Made by a program: the position numbers and the translations under genes. A model generated the notes under the pieces. That model was not told the origin of the DNA. It saw nothing but the letters and a program-made list of their open reading frames with translations, and searched no databases. 64,000 nucleotides of DNA from Tianweitania sp. UT-5YL-CI-8. GTDB taxonomy: Bacteria; Pseudomonadota; Alphaproteobacteria; Rhizobiales; Rhizobiaceae. Location of the stretch: the NCBI RefSeq assembly GCF_030010215.1, contig NZ_JASCRR010000002.1:1-64000 (forward strand), written 5' to 3'. This document shows, piece by piece, positions 9,255 through 17,282 of the stretch. Every line of letters starts with the position of its first letter. Positions within the stretch are counted from its first letter, which is position 1.

Positions 9255-9509
9255 TCAGTCATCCCACGGATTATGATCTTCGCGGTTGTCTGACGGCAAG
9301 CGGTCGAATGCAGAATCTAGAGCGCGGACGTCCCAAACCTTCCGGCCGTCGATGCGCTTCGGGTGCGGCATTCGCCCGTCCGAAATCATCTCGTCAAATT
9401 TCGAGGTCCCCACACCAACGTATTCCGCTGCCTCACCACGCGACAGGCCGCGGCGCGTTGGGGCGGGTAGGACCTTGGAGGTTTGGGACACGGCGGGTCG
9501 CATTTTCAA
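9255..9509 (-). CDS. AlpA/excisionase-like helix-turn-helix protein
   Basis: 84 residues. The core L-S-R-G-E-A-A-E-Y-V-G-V-G-T-S-K-F-D-E-M (about 22-41) followed by M-P-H-P-K-R-I-D-G-R-K-V-W-D is the typical helix-turn-helix plus wing of AlpA/excisionase-type regulators that precede integrases. Such proteins bend att DNA for excision, or activate int. It is immediately upstream of int with a 3-bp gap. The C-terminus is acidic (D-N-R-E-D-H-N-P-W-D-D). Confidence 0.85.
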   Translation of the reverse strand: MKMRPAVSQTSKVLPAPTRRGLSRGEAAEYVGVGTSKFDEMISDGRMPHPKRIDGRKVWDVRALDSAFDRLPSDNREDHNPWDD

Positions 9510-9534
9510 CCTGTCTACGAAGGTTTGATGAGGT

Positions 9535-9571
9535 GTGGCCGAGCGCTGATTGTTGGACGACGCTCGGCCAC
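9535..9571. repeat. Perfect 11-bp inverted repeat between xis and the head genes
   Basis: GTGGCCGAGCG at 9535-9545 pairs with CGCTCGGCCAC at 9561-9571 around a 15-nt loop, in the 133-bp gap between the DUF2190 stop and the xis start. No T-run follows on either side. It may be a terminator of the head operon, an operator or a packaging-related site. Confidence 0.5.
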
Positions 9572-9642
9572 GTTCGATGCAGAAGGGTCACCTGCATCGC
9601 AGCGAACGGGAAGAGGATGAGAAAACCCGTGCGCAACTTTCG

Positions 9643-9972
9643 TCAGATCGTCGGCACCAGCTTCACCTTGGCTGACGCGGACGGGTTAGCGGAGACCGCC
9701 ACAGCAACCCCGATTTTCGAGTTGCCGGAAGCCGTTTTGTTGACGAGTTTGGTAGCGTTGTCGAAGTAGACGACATCTCCAATAGCAATCGCCAAAGCCG
9801 AGACCTTGGGCAATTCGAATACGCCTTCAGTCACAAGGTCGACAGGCGAACCCGAGGTAGCATCACCGGCAGCGATACCAAAGATCGAGCCGAGCACGAC
9901 GCCAGCGCCGGAAAGGACATCGGCGGGTGCGGGAACGGTGAGGTTTTCACCCTTTTGGACAAAATTCTTCAC
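9643..9972 (-). CDS. DUF2190 family capsid protein
   Basis: 109 residues from the GTG at 9972; longer readings upstream overlap the gpW-like gene. It has the DUF2190 pattern: K-N-F-V-Q-K-G-E-N-L near the start, G-A-G-V-V-L-G-S-I-F-G-I-A in the middle, V-Y-F-D-N-A-T-K-L-V and I-G-V-A-V near the end. In phages the family forms small beta-rich capsid-associated (decoration-type) proteins encoded beside the major capsid protein. It is the last gene of the leftward head operon. Confidence 0.85.
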   Translation of the reverse strand: MKNFVQKGENLTVPAPADVLSGAGVVLGSIFGIAAGDATSGSPVDLVTEGVFELPKVSALAIAIGDVVYFDNATKLVNKTASGNSKIGVAVAVSANPSASAKVKLVPTI

Positions 9973-9974
9973 GG

Positions 9975-10193
9975 TTATAATCCTTTGCTTGTTTGGACAC
10001 GGAAAGTGCCGCCCCGAGGTCTGCCAACGGCAGCGATCATGGATTCGGCCGCGGCGATTGCGCGGGCCATTTCGCCATCGGTGCGGTAGGTGATGCGCTC
10101 CCCGTTCTGATCCGTGACGGAATAGACGCCGCTCATGCGGGACTCGATCAGCGAGTCCCGCCAGATGATCAATTGGGAGAGGCTTGCGGCCAT
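9975..10193 (-). CDS. gpW-like head-tail joining protein
   Basis: 72 residues from the ATG at 10193. The pattern is an N-terminal helix, then V-Y-S-V-T-D-Q-N-G-E-R-I-T-Y-R-T-D (a beta hairpin), then E-M-A-R-A-I-A-A-A-E-S-M-I-A-A. This matches the size and architecture of lambda gpW, which plugs the portal channel after packaging and prepares the head for tail attachment. The call rests on pattern and on position just after the capsid gene, 2 bp away. Confidence 0.7.
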   Translation of the reverse strand: MAASLSQLIIWRDSLIESRMSGVYSVTDQNGERITYRTDGEMARAIAAAESMIAAVGRPRGGTFRVQTSKGL

Positions 10194-10195
10194 GA

Positions 10196-12055
10196 TCAAT
10201 CGCCCGCGTTCTTGTGGGCGCCGCGCCAGTCGGTCCAGCCGGCGCCAAAGTCCAGCCAGGCCCGGAAGCGGGTGCCAAGTGTCGACCATGCTTCGGACTG
10301 CTGGATCTGCACGCCCTGCGCGGCTGACAGGTAGGCATAGGCAAGCGAGGCAAGCCGTGCGGGATCTGCGAACAGATACCAGCTACCATCGGTGATCCGG
10401 GGCTCTACTAAGAGCGTCAGCTTGCCGGCGAACGGGTTCGCATCGTCGTTTGTGGCGGGAGCGATCGATGCCAGGACCTTTTCGGCTTCGGTCTCCCGAT
10501 CAGCACCTACGACAAGATACTTCGGCGCGGCAGAGATGATCGTCTTGCCGTCCAAGCCTTTGCGCAGGCGCATCGCTTGCCGAGCGGCACCAAGAGCCTC
10601 GATTGTAATTGCCGATGCCGTGCCGATGTTGCCACGCGAGGCGTGGAACACCGCCGTACCGTCCGACAGGTCTGGATTGGAAAGCAGCAATTCAACCAGT
10701 TCATCGGCTTCGGTCTGCGCAGCAGCCTCACCCATGGCGGCGGTCATACCGCCAAGCAAGCCCAGATCGTCATCGATCAGCAGTTGACGGCTTACGTTGA
10801 TTGCACGGCCGAAGGTCTGCAGCTTCAGGATTTCGCCATTCTCGGCGCGGGTGGTGTGCTGGAATTCACCCGACTCGGTCATCGGCAACAGCTTGCCAAG
10901 TTCGCCAAGACGGATTGCCGCCGATTCCTTGAAGTTCGGCAGCGTGCGTTGGCGAGCGAGTATCTTCAAAGGCGACTCGGCAGCCTTGTAGGACTCGAGC
11001 GCGACTTTGCCCATCGCGTTGGAAACAAGCAGCGGAAAATCGCTTGTGGTGTGCTGCCCGGCGCGGGTGAAAATGTTGTCGGCTGCCATGCCCCGCGTGT
11101 TGATGCCGGCGCGTTCGAGGCTGCTTGCGGCAAAGTCGCGAAGCGTCATACTGACGAATGGGCGGGCATCGTCGGGCAGAGTGCCACCTGCCATGCGGAA
11201 AGCCATAGCATCGGACTGACGGCGGACAAGCGCCGTGCCGTCTTCAAGTGACGGGGCCTGCACGCGAATGCGCTGAGTGGGGGCCGAACGTCTAATGAGT
11301 TCCCCACGGGCTGCCGTGCGGGCTTCCTCAACGGTGGCATCCGCTTCGATCTGGGCAGCAGCCCATGATGGTGGCAGATCGGCAAGCTCGCCAATGCTGC
11401 GGATAGCCGTCTGATCGGCTTCCGACATGGCGACGTCGTTCTCTTCAAGTTCCGGGTCCATTGGGAAGCTCCTGAATTTTGCGCCGGGATCGGCGCCGAT
11501 GGGCACGCACGAGAGTTCGAAGATTGACCAGCGAACCGCCGTGCGCGTCCGTTCTCCGGTTTCAGGGAGGGTGGAGTCTGCCCATTGAGCGACCCGATAA
11601 CCAATGCTGACATCGCGTAGGAAGCCGCCACGGATGCGGTCCACAATGGGCTTTGCGTCATCCGATTGGACAAGGCGAACGGTGCCAACCAGATGCGAGT
11701 TTTCAATCCGAGCCGCGGCTATGACGCCGACCACGTTGCGACCGCTGCCGCTGCGGTGCCCGTCTAGAACCGGCGCACCGACAAGGCCTGTCAAATCCAG
11801 ACCAGCCGGATCAAGCATCTCAATAAAACCGCGCCGCTGGACGGGTGCGAAAGTCGAGAAAATTGCGTCGATGGTGAAGGTCGATTCATCAAAACTGTTC
11901 TGTCCAAAGGTCGCTTTGCGATAGATCGGCGCAAGGTCTTCAGCCATGACTTCACGAACAGCATCGGGATTGCTGAGCACCAAGCGGTCATACTTGCGCC
12001 GTTCGATGCGCGGGGCCGGTTTGGCTTTACGCGGGTGTTTTAGGGTTCGCGTCAT
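10196..12055 (-). CDS. Prohead protease-major capsid protein fusion
   Basis: 619 residues from the ATG at 12055. The first 220 residues form a prohead protease of the U35/HK97 type: R-R-G-F-I-E near the start, catalytic His in V-L-D-G-H-R-S and catalytic Ser in L-R-D-V-S-I-G-Y-R-V. After an acidic linker near 230 the rest resembles Mu gpT-like capsid subunits (S-P-L-K-I-L-A-R-Q-R-T-L, F-G-R-A-I-N-V-S-R-Q-L-L-I-D-D-D). Fused protease-capsid genes occur in several phage groups, where the protease cuts itself off during maturation. The start overlaps the portal 3' end by 29 bp. Confidence 0.93.
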   Translation of the reverse strand: MTRTLKHPRKAKPAPRIERRKYDRLVLSNPDAVREVMAEDLAPIYRKATFGQNSFDESTFTIDAIFSTFAPVQRRGFIEMLDPAGLDLTGLVGAPVLDGHRSGSGRNVVGVIAAARIENSHLVGTVRLVQSDDAKPIVDRIRGGFLRDVSIGYRVAQWADSTLPETGERTRTAVRWSIFELSCVPIGADPGAKFRSFPMDPELEENDVAMSEADQTAIRSIGELADLPPSWAAAQIEADATVEEARTAARGELIRRSAPTQRIRVQAPSLEDGTALVRRQSDAMAFRMAGGTLPDDARPFVSMTLRDFAASSLERAGINTRGMAADNIFTRAGQHTTSDFPLLVSNAMGKVALESYKAAESPLKILARQRTLPNFKESAAIRLGELGKLLPMTESGEFQHTTRAENGEILKLQTFGRAINVSRQLLIDDDLGLLGGMTAAMGEAAAQTEADELVELLLSNPDLSDGTAVFHASRGNIGTASAITIEALGAARQAMRLRKGLDGKTIISAAPKYLVVGADRETEAEKVLASIAPATNDDANPFAGKLTLLVEPRITDGSWYLFADPARLASLAYAYLSAAQGVQIQQSEAWSTLGTRFRAWLDFGAGWTDWRGAHKNAGD

Positions 12056-13438
12056 CGGCGGACTCCTTTGTGGTAACCGGGGACTTTGGGGAGAAATCCA
12101 ACCCGAGAGTCGTTTCGCGAGCGCGGTCCGCTGCAATTTCGGCATCAAGCTCTTCGACCGACCAGCCGAGTTCGTTGACGGCCTGACGGCGGCTCATAAG
12201 ACCAGCATCGATCATCTCCACCGATGCGGCGACGTCTTTTGCAGGGTCGACCTGCAACATTTTCGGCATAATCCATTCGACGGCCATTGCGGCATCGAAC
12301 TCGGATGCGTCCAGATTGCCGGCCAGGATCTCTGATCGAACGAAATTCGCCCAGACAGGCCGAAGGATCTGCGGGACGAAAACTTGATACTGCAGGGCCT
12401 CAACACGCTGCCGGAACGGCAACAGACCAGCCCGCAAGCTCGAATAGTTGGCGCCGCTCAAATCGTTGTCGAGAAGGTGCGTCGGCAGGCCGAGCCCAGC
12501 CGCAAGCGCATGCAGGTTTTGCTTCAGAAAGCCCGTGGTCTCGGATGCCTGTTGCGGATTGGCAAAGGTCACCTTTTGACCGGCTCGCAAGCGGATCATG
12601 CTACCCGGTTCAAGGGAAGGCTGTTCAGCGCCGTCGAATGGGTCGGAGTCGCCGCCCATTGCGTTTTCATCGGTGATCACGCCAGCAAACATGGCGCCGA
12701 CAGAAACGCCCATCAGCAACCCATCGCAAAGCTTGTCGAATTCGCCGGCCTGCAAAATGATCGGCGCAAGCCACGACACGCCGCGTACCTGTCCAGGACC
12801 GATGGGCTTCATGAGGTGCAAGACGTTCTCAGCCGGCACAAAAATCGGTTCAGCCCAGGAAGCGAAGGGCGAAGTTTCTCGAACGGGCTGAATCCAGTAG
12901 CCAACGCGTCGGCCACGTACATCAAACTGCACGCCTTGGACGACTTGCGCGCCATCTGAGATGTTGCGGGTGATGCTGCGGTCTATCTGTTCGGCTGGGA
13001 TATGGCGAAGCTGAAAACCGTCGTCATCCCATTCGACCAGCAAAAATGCCTCACCTGACACCACAAGCTCACGCGCAGCAACGGCTAGCATTCCATGAAA
13101 ATCGGTGCGGCCTTCGATATCGGCTGTTTCGCAGAAGCGGTCGAAGCGCTGGCCAAGCCGGGTGCGAATTTCGTCGTCGGGATGCTTTGAGGTTGCGCGG
13201 ATGCCAGAACCCACAAGCGCGCCGATCCAATTCTGGACGGCGTTCGCGATGTAGGCTGGTTGTTTGACAAATACGCCGCTCGACTGGCGAGGTTTTGACC
13301 CGCCGCGCCGATCTCGGCATTCAACCGTCCGAACGTGCCAGCGCTCGCCAAACGCCTGCCACCTGCAGCGCCATCAAACCGGCGAACCGATTCCGGCGCG
13401 ATCATGCGGGAAAGTTTGGAACGCAGGCCGTCCAACAT
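12027..13438 (-). pseudogene. Lambda-type portal protein gene, frameshifted
   Basis: The N-terminus starts at 13438 (M-L-D-G-L-R-S-K-L-S) with the portal-family pattern R-R-F-D-G-A-A-G-G-R-R and L-N-A-E-I-G-A-A. At about 13265-13275 the frame shifts by one base after A-S-R-A-A-Y. The continuation V-K-Q-P-A-Y-I-A-N-A-V-Q-N-W-I-G-A-L-V-G-S-G-I lies in the next frame and runs to 12027. Adding one base in the T-run of that region restores a protein of about 470 residues, near the usual portal length. Later motifs (G-L-P-T-H-L-L-D, G-A-N-Y-S-S-L-R-A-G) are typical of gpB-like portals. It is either truly broken or a sequencing error. Confidence 0.88.
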
Positions 13439-13441
13439 GGC

Positions 13442-13975
13442 TTATTCAGCCCCATATGCGGAAATGACGGGTTCAAGAACCGCGTTCAAATCGAGGGTTG
13501 TGCGAACTTTGGAGGAAACGCCATGCGCATCGGCATGAAGATCAAGTGCTCGCTCAACTCGCTCGTTTCGGAGGTCGCTCCCTTCGAAGGTGAAGCCAAG
13601 CCAAGGTTCTCCCCCGCGCTTCCTGAGAAAGGAGATCGTCAGGGACACAGCTTTCTTGGACTGCACCGTCGCAATAGCTTTTGCAAAACGCGTCTCGATT
13701 TCTTGAAAGCTATGCTTTGCATCCATGCGGACGCGAAGAGCGCGCAAAAGCTCAGCGTCAAAGCCGTGATCTACTAAGCAAACGAACACCGCGGCTTTTG
13801 CTGCACCTTCCAAATCAAGACGTCCAGCTTTGCTCCCCTCGCCTGGCAGTGTTGGCAGAAGGTTCTTCGCATCAAAAATGCGGATGCGGCGGACGAGGGT
13901 CGAATGCTCATCGGCTGATAGCCCGTCGGCCTCTGCAAGGATGCTCGCCAGTTCGGTGAACGTCTTAGTGATCAT
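13442..13975 (-). CDS. MerR-like DNA-binding protein heading the capsid operon
   Basis: 177 residues from the ATG at 13975, with GGAG about 8 bases upstream; a TTG at 14017 is an alternative that would overlap an operator. Residues about 30-85 (R-I-F-D-A-K-N-L-L-P, then G-R-L-D-L-E-G-A-A-K-A-A-V-F, then L-V-D-H-G-F-D-A-E-L-L-R) follow the order of a MerR winged-helix domain. The C-terminal half is unknown. It is 3 bp upstream of the portal, so it heads the head-gene operon, and its promoter region holds TTGAC/GTCAA dyads. A transcription regulator of this operon is inferred; I do not recognise an exact family. Confidence 0.65.
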   Translation of the reverse strand: MITKTFTELASILAEADGLSADEHSTLVRRIRIFDAKNLLPTLPGEGSKAGRLDLEGAAKAAVFVCLVDHGFDAELLRALRVRMDAKHSFQEIETRFAKAIATVQSKKAVSLTISFLRKRGGEPWLGFTFEGSDLRNERVERALDLHADAHGVSSKVRTTLDLNAVLEPVISAYGAE

Positions 13976-14014
13976 TTCAGAGACTCCGACTGTATCTTCT
14001 CCGAACGGATGGAC

Positions 14015-14135
14015 CAATTGACGCGTCGAGTCAATAACTATTTCATCTTCAACATTAGGTTGAACTTGCTGGGAAATTTGTTATTGACTCGTCGCGTCAA
14101 TTGAGTGAGATTCCGATCTGTCAATTGCCATTGAC
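14015..14135. promoter_or_regulatory. Divergent operator cluster with TTGAC/GTCAA dyads
   Basis: Two 24-bp arms at 14015-14038 and 14080-14103 are inverted copies of each other (23 of 24 positions). Each contains TTGAC-N7-GTCAA (14018-14034 and 14084-14100). Between them is TTCAAC-N5-GTTGAA (14048-14064), and beyond them GTCAA-N6-TTGAC (14120-14135). The cluster lies between the leftward MerR-like/capsid operon and rightward small genes, so it probably controls both. The bound protein is not known. Confidence 0.7.
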
Positions 14136-14151
14136 GAGAGACCTTAGCGAA

Positions 14152-14186
14152 GGCCCGTCCCGGCATCCGGGGCGGGTCATTTTTCT
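14152..14186 (+). terminator. Strong hairpin with T-run upstream of the small rightward genes
   Basis: A 12-bp GC-rich stem (14152-14163 with 14067+100 to 14178; loop cat at 14164-14166), with two G-U pairs, is followed by ATTTTTCT. It has the form of a Rho-independent terminator for rightward transcripts starting in the operator cluster, and lies only 11 bp before the ATG at 14197. It may be an attenuator or end a short RNA. Confidence 0.7.
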
Positions 14187-14196
14187 AGAGGCTGAT

Positions 14197-14427
14197 ATGA
14201 AGACAGAGATACCGCCGCCGCCCAGCTTCGTGCCGCCGAGCCACCACAAAGAATGGCGGGACTTGGCAATCGAAATGATGCGGGCGCGGGGTAATGCGAT
14301 GAGTCTAAGTCAAGCATACTGGAATGCCTCGGGCTGGTATGGGCCAGTTGAGACAGTTCTAGGTGACTATGAAGAATTCAACATTGAGGTGATTAACAAT
14401 GGTGAAATTCAACATAGCGTTGACTAG
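14197..14427 (+). CDS. Small hypothetical protein of the satellite
   Basis: 76 residues from the ATG at 14197, preceded by AGAGG at good spacing. A longer reading from 14101 would run through the terminator hairpin and is less likely. The N-terminus is Pro-rich (I-P-P-P-P-S-F-V-P-P-S), followed by H-H-K-E-W-R-D-L-A-I-E-M-M-R-A-R. I do not recognise it. It is convergent with terL and beside the operator cluster, so a regulatory or accessory role is possible. The lower GC here is unlike the host. Confidence 0.5.
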   Translation: MKTEIPPPPSFVPPSHHKEWRDLAIEMMRARGNAMSLSQAYWNASGWYGPVETVLGDYEEFNIEVINNGEIQHSVD

Positions 14428-14454
14428 TCAACATATACTTGACGGAATTTGACT
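14420..14454. promoter_or_regulatory. Second group of TTGAC sites upstream of the 71-residue gene
   Basis: TTGAC-TA-GTCAA at 14420-14431 is a perfect palindrome overlapping the stop of the preceding gene. Further TTGAC boxes lie at 14439-14443 and 14449-14453, with the next ATG at 14499. The same half-site occurs in the 14015-14135 cluster, so the same regulator may act here. The boxes could also be -35 elements. Confidence 0.5.
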
Positions 14455-14498
14455 CAGTCTGAGACGTATGCTTCATTTCCTCTGCAAAGGAGCGAAAA

Positions 14499-14714
14499 AT
14501 GCAAAACGTAAATGACTATATTGATGGAAACCGGTCTGGGCGCGCTGCCGCTGAGTTTGCGTTTAGCGACTGTACGGACGACACCCTTCCTCGGCTGGTC
14601 TCAGCGATCCGGCAAGCCGTAGCTGACTCGGGCAGCAACGACGATGCTGCCCGAGGGCACGGAATCGGCTTCCTCTATGCGGTGGCTGGGCATTTGGTTC
14701 ACAAGGAGTTTTGA
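14499..14714 (+). CDS. Small hypothetical protein of the satellite
   Basis: 71 residues, with AAGGAG seven bases before the ATG. It is acidic with a central helical stretch (D-D-T-L-P-R-L-V-S-A-I-R-Q-A-V-A-D-S-G) and a hydrophobic C-terminus (I-G-F-L-Y-A-V-A-G-H-L-V). It is not recognised. It is followed 3 bp later by the 83-residue gene, so they form a two-gene unit. Confidence 0.6.
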   Translation: MQNVNDYIDGNRSGRAAAEFAFSDCTDDTLPRLVSAIRQAVADSGSNDDAARGHGIGFLYAVAGHLVHKEF

Positions 14715-14717
14715 GAG

Positions 14718-14969
14718 ATGAAAGTTATATTTGAACTCAGCGGAACTACTCTCTTCGAAGCGGACATGGATATCGTGCCACCAAGCGGTTCACTAGTAAG
14801 ATTTAGGACAACTACATACAAAAAGGGTGTTAATGCTGGCTCGTTAATCGAAGTTCTTGTTGGAATCGAAGATCCCGTCAGATTTGAATTCGATAACGAG
14901 AAGGTTTGTACTGCATATGTCTCTGCGAATGGTTTTAGGCTTCTCGAAGAAGGACAGCCTAACGATTAA
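14718..14969 (+). CDS. Small hypothetical protein of the satellite
   Basis: 83 residues, with AAGGAG upstream inside the end of the previous gene. The sequence alternates hydrophobic and polar residues (V-I-F-E-L-S-G-T-T-L-F-E-A-D-M-D-I-V-P-P) and looks like an all-beta protein. It is not recognised. Its 3' end overlaps the convergent terL stop by 11 bp. It is AT-richer than the surrounding genes. Confidence 0.55.
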   Translation: MKVIFELSGTTLFEADMDIVPPSGSLVRFRTTTYKKGVNAGSLIEVLVGIEDPVRFEFDNEKVCTAYVSANGFRLLEEGQPND

Positions 14970-16731
14970 GCCAATTTGATCTTACAACTTGCGGCGGTCG
15001 CGGCCTCGGTGCCGCTGCCGTCGAAAGGTCTGCCAAACGCCTGTCAGGATCGATGTTCACGATCTGCCGAACTGCCAAACCATACACAAGGCAATCCAAA
15101 CTTTCCGCCCGGCGTCCCGGCGTGCGCATCCACTGGCGAGCGGGTGCCCCCCGCACATAGCGGACGATCAGTCGCTCACTGGCAAGCTCTTCATAAAATC
15201 GCGGATCAAGCATGTTCGAGAAGCGGATCGTCCATCCACGGGAAAGCCTTGTCGTGATCAGGGTTTTCAAACCGTCAACGCCGACGATGAACAGTTTCGA
15301 GCCCTGAGTCTGCGATGCCTGAATTTGTGGGCGGTTGCCGGCCACACCTTTGATTGCGACAACGCGACGGCCGAAGCGGGATCGGCAGTAGTTCAGCACC
15401 TTGTCAGTGTGCAGACCATCGCCGGAGTCCACCGCACACGCATCGACTCTCAATGTGCCGCCATTCGGATGTGGCCAGGCTGTTTTGAGCGCATCGTCCA
15501 GTTCTCCCCAGACATGATCTTCGTCAGGCGGTCCCCAGATGACACTTTGGCCCAGAACCAGGACATCGCCGCTTGCCGTATGGCCGAGAAACAGGATTTC
15601 CAAGCGGTCGCGCTGGACGTCGACGCCTGCTGTGACGATGATTACCTCTGCGGGGATCTTCGACAGGCTGAAATCTTCGGCGCGGGCAGCCAGTTCGTGT
15701 TCGTCCAACTCTTCGGCGGCTTCCTTCCAGCCTTGGCCCAGAATCGTGTTGACGAAGCCCTGTAGCAGGTCCGGATACTTCTTCGCAGCAAGGAATTCTT
15801 GCGCGAGCTTGCCCCACGATGCATTCGGCAGCAACGAAATGAGCGCGTTCATCCGAAAGCCGGCATGCCCGACCACCTCTGGCGCCGTGATGCGCCAGCG
15901 ACCGAGAGAAACCATCTCCGCCTTTTTGCTTTCTTCGGAAACGGCGCCGCAATGCGGACAGCAAAAAGCGGCGGTTTCAGGCTTCCCGACATCCCATTCG
16001 ATGTGATTCCACAGAATTTCCGTGAACTCCCTGCATTCCGGGCAAGGGCACTCGAAAACCCGTTTGTCACTGTTCTCGTAGGATCTCAGCACATGCGAGG
16101 TGGCTTCATAGACTGGAGTCGACCCGATGATGATTTTGCGGTTGGCAAACGACAGCGTGCGCTTCTCGGCAAGCACTATCGGGCTACCTTCTGGACCGGA
16201 CTCCATCCCGTCCACCTCGTCACAAAGCAGGATCCGAACGTTGTGCCGACGAAGGTTGCGAGGACTCTTCGCCGCGACGACTTTCAGACTGCCACCGGGG
16301 AAGCGCCGGCTGAGAAGCGTGTTGCGCCCGCCCTCATCTGAATCGCTCGAAAGCAGGCCCTGCAACGTCGGACTTGCGCTAAAGATCGGTTCGACGTCGG
16401 ACACCATGACGTCACGGCAATCGGCTTCGGTCGGCAGCAAAAGCAAGATCGGGCTGGGTTCGTTGGCGATGAAGCTCGCGAGAGTGGCCGTCAGCAGCGT
16501 TGAGAATCCGACGCGGACCGGTTTCACCAAGGTGATGCGCTCAATCGTCGGATCGGTGATTGCGTCTGCAATGCCGATCTGAGGTGGCCAAAGCCGGATC
16601 GGACCGGGTGCCGCTGAGACGGTCTCCGGAAGTCGCATGTGCTGTTCGACCCAATCCGACAATCGCAAGCGCGGCGGCGGGATGAGCGAACGCATCGCGT
16701 TGCGGCGGATCGTTTGCAGTATCGAAGTCAT
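14959..16731 (-). CDS. Terminase large subunit (GpA family)
   Basis: 590 residues from the ATG at 16731. It is the ATP-driven packaging motor and nuclease that fills proheads. Motifs seen are P-P-R-L-R-L-S-D-W-V-E-Q near the N-terminus, the L-V-K-P-V-R-V-G-F-S-T-L-L region in place of a Walker A, Walker B-like I-L-L-C-D-E-V-D, C-P-C-P-E-C-R and C-C-P-H-C-G zinc pairs typical of lambda gpA-like proteins, and a C-terminal nuclease domain with A-G-V-D-V-Q-R-D-R. The length is close to the family. The start overlaps the TerS stop by 4 bp. Confidence 0.95.
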   Translation of the reverse strand: MTSILQTIRRNAMRSLIPPPRLRLSDWVEQHMRLPETVSAAPGPIRLWPPQIGIADAITDPTIERITLVKPVRVGFSTLLTATLASFIANEPSPILLLLPTEADCRDVMVSDVEPIFSASPTLQGLLSSDSDEGGRNTLLSRRFPGGSLKVVAAKSPRNLRRHNVRILLCDEVDGMESGPEGSPIVLAEKRTLSFANRKIIIGSTPVYEATSHVLRSYENSDKRVFECPCPECREFTEILWNHIEWDVGKPETAAFCCPHCGAVSEESKKAEMVSLGRWRITAPEVVGHAGFRMNALISLLPNASWGKLAQEFLAAKKYPDLLQGFVNTILGQGWKEAAEELDEHELAARAEDFSLSKIPAEVIIVTAGVDVQRDRLEILFLGHTASGDVLVLGQSVIWGPPDEDHVWGELDDALKTAWPHPNGGTLRVDACAVDSGDGLHTDKVLNYCRSRFGRRVVAIKGVAGNRPQIQASQTQGSKLFIVGVDGLKTLITTRLSRGWTIRFSNMLDPRFYEELASERLIVRYVRGAPARQWMRTPGRRAESLDCLVYGLAVRQIVNIDPDRRLADLSTAAAPRPRPPQVVRSNWLNR

Positions 16732-17282
16732 TCGCCCAACTCTTTCAGCACGGCACGAATTTCGATGTCGATTTCTGACAGGTGCGTTTGCGGCAAGGTC
16801 AGGCGTGCGCCGACTCTTGCCGGCACGGCTAGAAGTCCCGCGCGAACGGTTCTCAGAAGATCGGCCCACTCGGATTCGACGTCCTTTGCGGAAACGAGTT
16901 CGCCGCGCTTTTCCTGATTTTTTAATTCGAGTAGATCGGCTTGCTCGTTTGCAATGCGCAGTTTTTGCTCACGCAACTCGGGATCACTGCCGTTTCGACG
17001 TTGAGCCGCTGCAACCAGGTGGCGAATATAGCCCTGCGTTGCAGTTGCCCGGTCAAAAAATCGGCCGTTGACCTTCGCGATTACAGCCTCACTGACAAGT
17101 TTGCGCACCTGCCGGGTGGAAACTCCCCAAAAAGCCGCCAAGTCCCCCTCTGTGGTCAATTCTTGGCGACTGGCGGTCGGGGTGAGCGACAAGAGCGATT
17201 GTGCAGACTTCCCGAGAGGTGAATCGGAAGGTATGCCCAACAAGTCCTCGAATTTTTCAACTTTCATTTGATTTTTGCTCAT
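16728..17282 (-). CDS. Terminase small subunit
   Basis: 184 residues from the ATG at 17282. TerS recognises the packaging site and loads TerL. A helix-turn-helix segment is seen at L-T-T-E-G-D-L-A-A-F-W-G-V-S-T-R-Q-V-R-K-L-V, followed by a charged oligomerisation helix (E-L-R-E-Q-K-L-R-I-A-N-E-Q-A-D-L-L-E-L), as in Nu1-type subunits. The start overlaps the preceding small gene by ATGA and the stop overlaps terL the same way. It carries its own copy of a F-E-D-L-L-G motif also present in the primase N-terminus. Confidence 0.88.
   Translation of the reverse strand: MSKNQMKVEKFEDLLGIPSDSPLGKSAQSLLSLTPTASRQELTTEGDLAAFWGVSTRQVRKLVSEAVIAKVNGRFFDRATATQGYIRHLVAAAQRRNGSDPELREQKLRIANEQADLLELKNQEKRGELVSAKDVESEWADLLRTVRAGLLAVPARVGARLTLPQTHLSEIDIEIRAVLKELGE

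Noticed and set aside
13240-13290. Programmed frameshift in the portal gene
   Set aside because: No clear heptameric slippery site or downstream structure is visible, and portals are not known to need one; a mutation or read error is simpler.
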